64,000 nt of DNA from Blastocladiella emersonii ATCC 22665 (lineage: Eukaryota; Blastocladiomycota; Blastocladiomycetes; Blastocladiales; Blastocladiaceae). The DNA lies in contig JANHCV010000010.1 of assembly GCA_025594325.1 (NCBI GenBank), positions 1,550,001 to 1,614,000 of the forward strand. The letters are read 5' to 3'. The position numbers and the translations under genes are program-made. Positions 52,907-62,707 of this stretch are shown piece after piece. The notes beneath the pieces are model-generated. The model saw only the letters and a program-made list of their open reading frames with translations, was not told the DNA's origin and searched no databases. Each line of letters begins with the position of its first letter. Within the stretch, counting starts at the first letter, position 1.

Positions 52907-54629
52907 TCTGGCTCTCGTTCTCGCACCCAACCCACTCGATGATTGTACATATGTATGAACAGGGCGCCCGCGATGATTGAGATTCTTTCTTTTCCGCACC
53001 TTGACCGTGGAACCTTCCGTGGAACTCGAATCTCGGGGCTCGGGGCTCCGAGCAGCACCGTGGCGGACTCGAGAGTCCTTCTGCTGCCCTAACCGCACAC
53101 TACTCGAACCAAACCATGAAGACTGTGAATGTAATAACCTGCCATATTATGCTTCTTGCGTAAACCTTTATGCTGCTCGAAAGTAAAGCGACTCGGAGGT
53201 GCGTGCTGGCGAGTCGCCCGCACACTTGTCCGAACCTGTGTGTCCATGGCGCCTTCATCTACCCGTATGTGGGCTAGCGAACCGCTGCATCGGACAGCAC
53301 TCGACGGCTTGCTCAAACGCCGCTGCATCCCGGGTAGGTCTCGATGTCCTGCGCCACGCCTCGGTTGACGTGCTGCCTGCCCTCCATGGAGCGCGGCGTT
53401 TGGCGACTCGGCCGTGAACCGCATCACGTTCATGTGGCGGTACACACGGTTGAGCCCGCAAACCGTTCCGCGGTGGCCAGATCTTCTCTCGTTCAAGGGC
53501 CTCAATAGCGGCTTCACCGTACGCTTGCTACGAGGCTGAACTAGTGGAGCACCAGCGCCAGGACGACGAGGACGCGGTCAGCGCGGATCAGGCGCTGGAC
53601 AAGACGTCTTTGCTGTGATCATGACCCGTGGCCCGCGTCACGAGCGTGTCGTCAGGCAACACAAACTGCGGACCCGAAAGATGCACGGCCATCCTCGCTT
53701 TCCCTCAAGCACACTTTTCCTGGAACGGGTCTGCATTATGGCCAACGAACCATAAAACAGCCCGCCCATTGAATTTGAAGGATAAATATAGGAAATCCGC
53801 GGTAATGTGACGCTCCTCAGACACGGACTCAAGCACGAGGAGGCCAGTTACGACGCAGTTGTGAGACCATACAAAAAGTAAAGGCTGGCTAGCACTTGCC
53901 ACACGAGACCAAACTATTTGGGAAGCGTGTGGGTTCGTGAGTGTGGCCTCGACCATGCTCTGGCGAACTATTGATTTAAAAGATGGCACTTACATATACT
54001 AAGATTATTGAAACAAAAGGCCTTCGATCTTGCTGAGCAACAAGACTAATGAGCTTCGTGAGGCGGCGGGCGTTGAGCCGGGGCCTTCTTTGCCCAGATT
54101 TGCCCTTGTCCAAGGTCGGGGCATGAGTTGAGCGGTTAAGATGGGAGTTACACGCGACACGGCAGAGGAGGAGCTGGCGACAGTTCGACACAGTCAACAG
54201 GCTAAATAAGATGGTTCGTTTGAACCGTAACCTTAGCCCGATCGCCTTCGATGCCCTCTGCCCTCGCGCCCGCCCCCCGCACTGAGACGAAAAGCGCCGC
54301 TGATATCCTTTTGGTTTTCCTAGGCATTTCTTTTGCCATTTCTTTTCAGTTGCACGAAGTTGCGCCTTCAGCCCGACCGCGGGAGACGGCGAGGGGCAGA
54401 GAGGAGACGCGTCGCGAAAATGCGTGATCACCCACGTGACGTGCGAGACACTTTTCGGACGCGTCTCTGACGCCAGTTCCCTTGCTGACGCTCGTCCGCG
54501 ACACGACGGGATACAAGTGAGAGTGCAACGACCTGTATTCCACATTCTTCTTTTTCTTATCATTCCATTTCATGACCGAGACCGCGGATATCTAGGCGAT
54601 GCGGCCACCGTCGAGTCGCGCGCGGTCCG
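52907..54629. other. gene-poor, less GC-rich region
   Basis: About 1.7 kb without a supported gene. Base composition falls noticeably below that of the flanking genes between about 53600 and 54350, with frequent A/T runs. Open frames are short and lack family features. Confidence 0.5.
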
Positions 54630-56309
54630 CTACGCGGCGGCGGTGTCGATCTTGGGCGACGCGGCGGCGGCGTGCGGGTTAACGCCGGCGAGTGGCACGG
54701 CGTCCTCGTCCTCGACGAGCGGGAACATGTCGTCAGCCACGTTCTCGGCGATACGCGTAGCGGCGGGGGCGACCTGCTTGGCGAGGCGGTGGCGTAGCAG
54801 GGCGTCGCGGACCTCGTCGACGGTCTGGTCCACGAGGCCGCGGACCTCGTCCACCTTCTGGTCGACGAGCGAGCGCTTCTCGCGCAGGACCTCGAGGGCG
54901 CGCGCGAAATCGGTTTCCGAGGACCGGCGCTCGAGGAAGGCGACGATCGGGTCGTGGTCGCGCAGGTGCGCGCTCGACGTCAGGTGGCCGTACCAGCGCC
55001 ACGCGCGGTGCGACAGGTGGAAGCCGATGAGGATGTCGATGGTGTAGTGGTAGCGCATGGCGAGCAGCGAGACGATGCCGCAGAGGGCGATGGCCCAGAT
55101 GGTGCGCTGGACCCAGGGGCGCTGCGGGCCGTAGTCGGTCCAGACCATGGCCATGAGGGTGAGCATGACCGTGTGGCCCGAGAAGACGAGGTCGTTGCAC
55201 GTGTCGGGCCACAGCGGGTGGACGGGCGCGAAGATGCTCTCCTTGGGCGGGCGGTTGCGGCACCGCTCCTGCGGGTCGGGCAGCGTGGTGCTGACGATGG
55301 TCAAGGACCGGAACAGGAGCAGGGTGCCGTGGACGTAGAGGAAGCGGCGGATCAGGCCGAGGCGGTGCTTGTGGCGCAGAACCAGCGACACGGTCAGGAC
55401 CAGCAGCGTGATGATAAAGTAGTCGGGCAGGTGCGGGATGGCGAGATGTGGGACCAGGTCGTGGCCGAGGTCGGGCAGCACGGCGGTGGAGGGGATGTTG
55501 CGGGCAAAGAGCTCGGCGCGGCGCAGGTCGGCGAGGTTGCAGAAGATGATGTTGATCCAGCCGCAGATGAGGTAGAAGACTAGTTGCTGGGGCGGTCAGC
55601 GACTTAATCGATGGGGTGTACACCAGCGTAGCGTACCGAGACTGATGAGCAGCCGCCGCTTGCCGTGCTTCTCGACCTGGACGTCGGCGAGCCAGCTGAG
55701 CCAGCCCAGCTGCTCCTCGCGCTCGCGCAGGAACGGGAAGGCGTGGACGAGCGGCACCGACTCGGTGCCCGGCGACATGGTGCCCGGCAGGCCCATGCCG
55801 GACGCGGACGAGGGCCCGAGCATGGGGGTGAGCGGGACGGCCTTGGGGTTCATCTCGTAGCCGCGGGCGCCCGTGGACCGGTACGCGGCGCGCTGCGAGA
55901 GGCGGCGGGCGGACGCCGGGTCGTAGCCCGAGGCGTACGCGGCCTTTTCGGACGGCCGGCCGTTGGCTGCGGCGCCGGGCGCGTGCGGCGGGAGGGCCCC
56001 GTCGACGAGCGGGGCCGACTCGGAGAGATCGTCGACGAGATGTTCATCGTCATCGTCATCGTCATCGCCCAGCAGCCCATGGTTGTCGTCGGGCCCGATG
56101 TGGAAGTGGGCGCGCGCGCCGAGTGGAGGCAGGCCGGGCAGCGGGTCCGAGTGTGGCGGGACGGCGGGCACGGGCACCGGAGCGGGCGCCGGGTGTGCGG
56201 TGCCGAGATCCAGCGCGGGCGGACGCGAGCGAGAGCGGGACCGGGACCGCGACGGCGAGCGCGCGGGCGACGAGCCCTTGGACTTGCGGCCGCCGGGCTG
56301 GCTCGACAT
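54630..56309 (-). CDS. PAP2-type membrane protein related to sphingomyelin/phosphosphingolipid synthases
   Basis: Two exons (56309-55637 and 55579-54630) give 540 residues. The first 190 residues are disordered, with an Arg/Ser repeat (SRSRSRSRSR) and a DDDDDDD run near 85. A multi-span domain follows (LVFYLICGWINIIFCNLADL, YFIITLLVLTVSLVL), and the active-site motifs are CNDLVFSGHTVMLTLMAMVW and MRYHYTIDILIGFHLSH. The C-x-D-x-x-FSGHT and HYTxD pair defines the PAP2_C group, which transfers phospho-headgroups to ceramide at the Golgi or plasma membrane. Which headgroup is unknown; fungal IPC synthase differs. The C-terminal 130 residues are charged and cytosolic, with a repeat VDQKVDEVRG/VDQTVDEVRD. 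Confidence 0.82.
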
Positions 56310-56656
56310 GGTGCGGTACGGGTGGATAGCTGCGTGTAGTGGTGATGCGTAGCAAGGTGCGGTTCCCTGATCTGAGCGTTACATTGGCGGAGAGCAAGGG
56401 TTGCTCGCGCGTCTCCCCGGCTCGACTCGATGGCGCGCGCACCCCCAGGCCAGCGTGGCGCAGAGACGCGACGAACCGTCAGGTGACACTTGCGGCTGCC
56501 CCGTCCCACGTCGCTCGGCTCTCCGCACTCTCCGTCCCTCATCCACGCATCCCATCGCAACGAATTCAACCACGACTCGCCGCAACACGGCCAACCCACC
56601 TCGCTGCAACGCATCGACCCTTGCCCGCCCGCCCGGACCGCCATCTCGCCACCACC
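56310..56656. promoter_or_regulatory. bidirectional promoter, PAP2-like gene and BRL1-like gene
   Basis: These 347 bases separate two divergent start codons. No specific element was recognised. Confidence 0.45.
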
Positions 56657-58168
56657 ATGGAGCGCGGATTCGAGGCCCCGATGATGGTCGACAGCGCGCC
56701 GTCGCGGCTCTCGTCGACTGCCCGCCCGCAGGACCAGGCCAGCGGTGCAAATCAGCCCGCCCCGCTGCTGTTTGGAACTGGCGGCATCCGCTCATCGGCG
56801 GCACCGTCGGGCGGCCGGCCCTCGGCCTTCGACTTCTCGTTCCGCCCATCGACGCAGCCAGCGAGCGCACAACCGCGGTCGGTTCGGCCAGAACCGCTCG
56901 CTGCGCCCGACTCGCCGCCGCTCCCGCCGCTCGCGCAGGCCGCTGCCCCCGACGCATCCGCGCGGCCTTCCCGGTCCCGCATCATCGCGCGCGATGACGG
57001 CAGCGGCAACTCGTCCGACGAGCCGACGCTCGAAATCTCCCTGTCGACGGCCGCGTCCGTGTTCCGCCGCATGACGCAGGCACTCGCGGGCACCCGCATC
57101 TCGAATGGCCCCGCGAGCCCGCGCCGGGCACGTCCATCGCCCGCCGACTCGCGCGCGCGCACCCGTCCATCAACATCAACGTCGACCGCCGTGGTGCATC
57201 ACTCAAAGCGGCGGCGGCGGTCCGAGGTGTTCACGAGCGACGACGAGGATGGCGGCGTCATCGAGGAGCTGCACTCGCCCATGTACTCGGCGCCGGCGCC
57301 GTCCTCGTACCCGCACGCCGCCGCCATGTACCACCCGTACCCCGTCCCCGTGTACGCGCCACCACCACCGGCCGCCTACTACCCGCACCACTCCCACCCC
57401 CACCCCCACCCCCACCACCCGGGCCTGCTCGCGTCGGCTGACCCCACGGACCAACCGCCCGCGCCAAGGTCGTCGTGGTGGGCGCTCGACGCGCCGGCGC
57501 TGCTCATGGGGTACCTGCAGCTGGCGTGGAACGCGGCGGCGGTGATCGCGCTGGGCGTCGTATGCTGGCAAGTGTACTCGTCGGTGCAGGCCGACGTGAC
57601 GCTGCGCAAGCACGAGGCGCTGTCGCGGCTCGGCATCGACATTGACGCGTGCCGCCGCCACTACGAGGCCAACCGGTGCGCCCCGGCCACGCGCGCGCCC
57701 GCCCTCAACGAGGTGTGCGCCGGGTGGGAATCGTGCATGGCGCGCGACCCGGACCGCGTCCCCTCGATGCACGCCGGCGCCGAGATGGTTGCCGAGGTGC
57801 TCGACGCCTTCGTCGCTAAGCTCTCGGTCAAGACCATGGCGTTCTGCGCCGGCGCTCTCGCCGTGTACCTGCTCGTCAACTGGATCTGCTCGTGCGCGCG
57901 CCGGACGGGCCGCCGCGACGTCGCGAATGTCGCGAGGGTGCCGCCGCCACCACCGGCAGTCGCGGCTGGGCCACCAGTAGTCGCGCCCGCGGGGGTCCCG
58001 GGCATGTACGGCCAGCACCACCACCACCTCACGCCTGGATCGCCCGTGGCACACCACCACCCGCAGATGGCCTACGGGTTCGGCGGCGGCGCCGGGATGC
58101 CGCAACTGCGGTCCGTGGGCGCGCCCGTGGGTCCGCTGGTTCACCGACGCCGAAACAATGGATACTGA
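56657..58168 (+). CDS. BRL1: Brl1/Brr6-type nuclear envelope protein
   Basis: A single exon encodes 503 residues. A long disordered head (about 270 residues) includes KRRRR near 178 and His/Pro runs (HPHPHPHHPG). Two membrane spans (LQLAWNAAAVIALGVVCWQV and MAFCAGALAVYLLVNWICSC) flank the perinuclear domain with its Cys pattern: IDACRRHYEANRCAP, LNEVCAGWESCMARDPDRVP. This is the signature of the Brl1/Brr6 family, which promotes membrane fusion during nuclear pore assembly and affects membrane fluidity. The His/Gly-rich C terminus faces the other side. The start has an ACCACC ATGG context. Whether it is Brl1 or Brr6 cannot be told, as many basidiomycetes have one such gene. Confidence 0.9.
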   Translation: MERGFEAPMMVDSAPSRLSSTARPQDQASGANQPAPLLFGTGGIRSSAAPSGGRPSAFDFSFRPSTQPASAQPRSVRPEPLAAPDSPPLPPLAQAAAPDASARPSRSRIIARDDGSGNSSDEPTLEISLSTAASVFRRMTQALAGTRISNGPASPRRARPSPADSRARTRPSTSTSTAVVHHSKRRRRSEVFTSDDEDGGVIEELHSPMYSAPAPSSYPHAAAMYHPYPVPVYAPPPPAAYYPHHSHPHPHPHHPGLLASADPTDQPPAPRSSWWALDAPALLMGYLQLAWNAAAVIALGVVCWQVYSSVQADVTLRKHEALSRLGIDIDACRRHYEANRCAPATRAPALNEVCAGWESCMARDPDRVPSMHAGAEMVAEVLDAFVAKLSVKTMAFCAGALAVYLLVNWICSCARRTGRRDVANVARVPPPPPAVAAGPPVVAPAGVPGMYGQHHHHLTPGSPVAHHHPQMAYGFGGGAGMPQLRSVGAPVGPLVHRRRNNGY

Positions 58169-58346
58169 GAGATGTTGTGGGTGGAGACCGAGTAGAGGTG
58201 TGTTTCAAACAAGCTGCGGAATATATATGCACGGACCAGACGCTCTCCAACCGACCGACGCGGCGTGCGGGACGGCAGGGGAGCAATCACAAGCGGAGAG
58301 AGGGAGGGGTTGATAATGACAAAGAGGCGGCGGGAACGGCGCTCGC

Positions 58347-58910
58347 TCAGTAGGCGTCCTGGCGGCCGGCAATGAAGTCAATGGCCTGCTTGACCGTGTG
58401 GATCGAGTCGGCGTCCTTGTCGGAGATCTCGATGGCGAACTCCTCCTCGATGGCCATGACCACCTCGACCGTGTCGAGCGAGTCGAGGCCGAGGTCCTTG
58501 TTGAAGTGCGACTCGGGGGTGACCTGGGCGAGGGATGGGGTTAGCGGGGTGTCGTGGGCGGGTTGCGGGAGCGCGTCGGAGGGGCAGCAGGCATCGCTCG
58601 ACCGATCGATTGAGCGAGCGAGCGAGCTGACGGCATCGCGTCGAATCGAATCGCAGCGAGCGACGCAGATGACCCTCGCGACCACGCGCACCCGCGGCAG
58701 CGGCGGGACAGCGTAACGCACCTCGACGTGGGACACCTTGTCGAAGCCGCGGATCAGGCTGAGGATGCGGGCCTCGATCTCGGCGCGCTCGAGGGCGCCG
58801 CTGGCGTAGTAGCGGGCCAGCATGGTCGGGGCCAGCGACCGGTTGGCGGCCGCGACGGCGGCGACGCGCAGGGGCTGGGCCTTGGGCAGGATCGAGCGCA
58901 GGGCGTACAT
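58347..58910 (-). CDS. ACP1: mitochondrial acyl carrier protein
   Basis: Two exons (58910-58722 and 58523-58347) give 121 residues. An Arg/Ala-rich presequence of about 38 residues ends before [20 protein letters not shown]. The phosphopantetheine attachment site is [17 protein letters not shown], with Ser78, and the usual [20 protein letters not shown] ends the domain. ACP1 carries acyl chains in mitochondrial fatty-acid and lipoate synthesis, and is a subunit partner in complex I and Fe-S assembly. The intron is 198 bases, about three times the local norm, with GTGCGT and CCCAG ends. Confidence 0.95.
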   Translation of the reverse strand: MYALRSILPKAQPLRVAAVAAANRSLAPTMLARYYASGALERAEIEARILSLIRGFDKVSHVEVRYAVPPLPRVRVVARVICVARCDSIRRDAVSSLARSIDRSSDACCPSDALPQPAHDTPLTPSLAQVTPESHFNKDLGLDSLDTVEVVMAIEEEFAIEISDKDADSIHTVKQAIDFIAGRQDAY

Positions 58911-59289
58911 GGCGGCAAGTGGTGGGGATGGGTTTTTTGGGAGGGGAGGGAGGGCTCGCTCGCGGTGAGGGGCGCGGCACGGCCGAGTCGACACGGCCAA
59001 AACACTTGGGCCGCCGCCGATCGCAAGTAAGCGCATCATTCGCGTCATCTGATGTCACGCGCGCCGCCGCGACCCGCGTTCCGCCTCTTCGAAGCTTCCC
59101 CCTCTCCTCCTCCTCGTAGCGACCACCCTGCAATCTCAATGAAACCTCGCCCGCGCCACCGTGCGCTCTAGCCCGACTCGCCATGTATACCGCCCTCGCG
59201 CCACGCCGCGCCGACCCGCCGCCACCGTGCCCTGATCGCGGTCGCCTGTCTAGACCCGCCGCCGCCACACCGGCATAGACGCCGCCACC
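58911..59289. promoter_or_regulatory. bidirectional promoter, ACP1 and LisH/WD40 gene
   Basis: These 379 bases separate divergent genes. No clear elements or other gene were found. Confidence 0.45.
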
Positions 59290-61597
59290 ATGTCTGCACC
59301 ACAAGATCCGCCCGCGCGGCCGCCCGGCGCGTCCGGCAGCGCCGTCCTCAACCACGCCGCCCTGCTCCTCGAGGGCCTGTCGACCTCCGAGAGCGGGTCC
59401 TCGTCCATCAGCAGCTTTGCCAACGTCGCCTTCGGCATCAGCTCCGAGACCCGCACCGACGAGCGGCAGCGATCGTACATCTGCGCGAGTTCGGCGCCCT
59501 CATCGCGGTGGACTGACCCCCCGCATCGCGCCGCGTAGCCTCGTCACGCAGGCCACGGGCGTCACCCAGGCCGACAACCACCTCCGCGCCCTCGGCCGCA
59601 ACTCGAACATCCTCAACCCTGCCGACCCGCGCATCAAGGAGGTGCGTTTGGGGCTTCGCGCCGTCCACCCGCGCGATCCGCCCGCTCACCACCTTCAAAC
59701 CGTAGGACATTGTCCGCCTCATGGTCCAGTACCTCAACGACGAGGGCTTCCACGCGTCCAAGATGACCCTGCAGGACGAGGCCAACGTGCGCATGCACGA
59801 GGCCGCCGAGCGCCAGACGGACCTGCGCCGCCTGCGCAAGGCCGTGCTGGACGGCGACTGGCCCGAGGTCGACAAGCTGCTCTCCTCATCGTCCACGGCG
59901 CGCGTCGCCGCGCTTTTGGGGAAGCAGCACAAACCCTTCCTCTACGCCCTGTACAAGCAGCAGTTCCTCGAGTACATTGAGCACCACGAGGTCCACAAGG
60001 CCTTCTCGCTCCTCAACAAGCGCCTCAAGCCGCTCGAGCACTTCCAGACCACCGCCGACGAGTTCCGCGACCTGTGCTACCTCCTCACCGCAAAGAGCGT
60101 CCACGACGCCGCCTGCTTCCGCAACTGGGAGGGGATCGGGCCCGGCCGCGAGCGGCTCGCCGAGCAGCTCCAGGCTATGGTCGATCTCGAGGGCATCGAC
60201 CGCGAGGGTACGCTTCATTCGTGTTCTTTGATTCGTTCGCTGGCTGACATTCGCATCGCACATATGGCTAGTCTTCGTGCCGCCCAACCGCCTCATCAAC
60301 CTCCTCAAGCAGGCCGTCGCCTACCAGGTCGAGTACGCCCGGTACCACCCAAAGGTCCCGCCGCGCATCCAATCGTACGTCCCTCACCTCACTGCCCCCT
60401 CACACAACCAACTCACCCCGCGACCCACACCGTAGACTACTCGAGGACTACACGGCCTACATCATCCCGAACGCCGTCCGCCACGTGCTCGCCGGCCACG
60501 CCGACAACGTCAAGTGCTGCACCTTTGTCGGCGCCGACGGCCAGCTCATCGCCAGCGGGTCCAGCGACAACACGGCCCGCCTGTGGCACACCGAGTCGGG
60601 CACCCAAGCCGCCATCCTGCACGGCCACACCTCGCGCATCTGGGACCTCGTCGCCGACCCGCTCGGACACACCGTCGCCACCGCCTCGGGCGACGGCTCG
60701 ATCCGCCTGTGGGACGTGCGCCGTATGTACGACGACCCGGCGGCGGCTGCCCCGGCGGCGGGTACCCCCGCGGATGGCGCGCCCGCAGCAGCTGCGGTAC
60801 CAGCACCTGCCGCGCCTGTGACCGGCGCGCTCCCGCTGCCGTCGCTCGCGGCGTCCGCGGTCCTGTCGGGCCACGCCGGCGACGTGTACACGGTGGCGTA
60901 CCACCCGGGCGGCGCGCAGCTCGCGTCGGGCGGGTACGACCGCACCGTACGCATCTGGGACGCGGCGACGGGCGCGCCCATCAAGACGTTTGCCGGGACC
61001 GGCGGCGTGCACTCGTCGTCGTCATCCGGCAGCAGCACGTCGAGCAGCGGGACGGGCCACTCGCTCGCCGTGACCGCTACGGCGTTCACGCCCATGGGCA
61101 ACCTGCTGGTGACGGGGTCCAAGGACTCGACGCTGCGGTTCTGGGACCTGATCTCGGGCGTGTGCGTGCGCACGCTGACGTCGCACCTGGGCGAGGTCAC
61201 GTCCGTGTCCTGCTCCCCCTCGGGGACGTACCTGCTCACGTCGTCCAAGGACAACGCCAACCGGCTGTGGGACCTGCGCATGCTGCCGCGGCCGCTGCGC
61301 CGGTTCAAGGGCCACACCAACACGGCCAAGAACTTTGTCCGGGCCGCGTTTGCCGGCGGCGGCGACGGCGCCCTGATCGTCGGCGGGTCCGAGGACGGCG
61401 TCGGGTACGTCTGGGACCGCGAGTCCGGCGCGCTCCTCCAGCGGCTCCGCGCCCACCGCGGCACCATGTACGACGTCCGGTGGTGCGCCAGGCAGCAGCT
61501 CCTCGTGTCGTGCTCCGAGGACGCCACCGTGCGCACCTGGCACTACGACGACCGGCGGCCGATCGGGACGGATGACGACGCTGAGTATGGGATGTGA
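59290..61597 (+). CDS. LisH/CTLH WD40-repeat protein
   Basis: Five exons (59290-59474, 59539-59641, 59706-60207, 60272-60374, 60436-61597) give 684 residues. DIVRLMVQYLNDEGFHASKM near residue 97 is a LisH motif. A CTLH-type helical region follows (DWPEVDKLLSS, QQFLEYIEHHEVHKAFSLLN). FVPPNRLINLLKQAVAYQVE near 265 resembles the linker of SMU1. Seven WD blades fill the C-terminal half, with Ala/Pro and Ser/Gly inserts in two loops. The layout fits splicing factor SMU1 or GID7/WDR26-type adaptors of CTLH ubiquitin ligases. It is not a close match to either, so a specific role is not assigned. Confidence 0.82.
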
Positions 61598-61690
61598 TGA
61601 CGGTCACGGTGGAGAGGAACATTTACAAGCTTTGTTACACACACACGACTCGGGACACACTACATGTCACAAACACACTCCTTCTTGATC

Positions 61691-62184
61691 TTAGGCGTCC
61701 TTGTTGTTGGCGGCCAGGTCCTCGGGGCCGAAGGCGAGCGGGAGCAGGTCGCGCATCGCGTACTGCTTGACCTCGCCCGACACCTTGGTCAGGATGACGA
61801 CGGCGCCCAGACCGAACTCGGACAGGAACTGGCGGCACACACCGCACGGCGCGCAGAAATCGTCGAGGTCCGAGGTGATGGCGACCGCGATGAGCTTGCA
61901 GTCACCTTCACTCACAGCTTTCACCAGTGCGCAGCGCTCGGCGCAGGTCGTAGGACTGTACGCGGCCGATTCGATGTTGCACCCCGTGTAAACCTTGCCG
62001 GAGCCCATCAGGATCGCAGCGCCGACGCGGAACTTGGAGTAGGGCGAGTACGAGAACTCCTTGGCCTTGACGGCCTCGGCGACGAGCAGGTCGCGCTGCG
62101 ACTCGGTGATCGAGTAGTTGCCTACGCGACAGCAGCGTGAGCCGACCGAGATCATGGAGATGCATAGTGTTACTACTCACTCAT
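61691..62184 (-). CDS. CDD1: cytidine deaminase
   Basis: A 4-base first coding exon (62184-62181, ATGA, donor GTGAGT) is joined to 62121-61691 and gives 144 residues. Zinc ligands and the catalytic acid are all present: TCAERCALV with Cys61 and Glu63, and CAPCGVCRQF with Cys94 and Cys97. The substrate loop FRVGAAIL and TGCNIESAAYSPTTC are conserved. The enzyme deaminates cytidine and deoxycytidine in pyrimidine salvage. The short first exon is supported by phase, a good donor, a CTCAC branch site and a GTAG acceptor, and it yields the expected start MSNYSITESQ. Confidence 0.95.
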
Positions 62185-62707
62185 GGTGGTGATATTAGAT
62201 AAATAGCGTTTGCGGCGGGAGGGGGGAAAACCCGAACAAGCTGGCGCCATCGCCGCCTTTTGTAGCCGCCGCCGCCGCCACCCACCCGACCGGGTGGCGC
62301 GCGGATCATCCTCGGAAGGTTGCGCCGCTCACGTGTGGCGTGCAGCGAGGGTTGGACGCACGTGCGGCGACCGCGGATGAGCGGCGCGTCCATGGCCGCG
62401 GACTCGGTCGGGGCGACGTGCTCGCGCTCAAGGCCCGGTCGCGGTCACCAAACGTGGTGCCACGCTCGGGGTCCCCCGGCCGTGACGGCGCCGCCCTGAG
62501 TGGGCAGACCGCGATGCGCGGGCACCAGTCAGCGACGAGGTTCGAGGACCGACTCAACCGAGCCAGCATCAGGTCAAGACTCTTTCACGCAGTACGTCAA
62601 GGGACCGTTACGCAACAAGGAAGTTGTAACGAGGGGATTGAGTGGTATGGGAAACACATGTGCGTTTGTCAAAGAAGCAAGTAGTGGTCGTGCTCAGTAC
62701 TCGAGAG
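62185..62707. other. intergenic region, CDD1 promoter side and protease 3' side
   Basis: About 520 bases with no supported gene. The CDD1 promoter should lie next to 62185. Confidence 0.5.

Noticed and set aside
53089-54000. Short frames in the AT-richer gap
   Set aside because: All are below 145 codons, with no motifs and no spliced model.
54210-54245. Possible tRNA T-arm (GTTCG...AACC)
   Set aside because: No acceptor stem, D arm or anticodon arm could be built around it. No other tRNA candidate was found.
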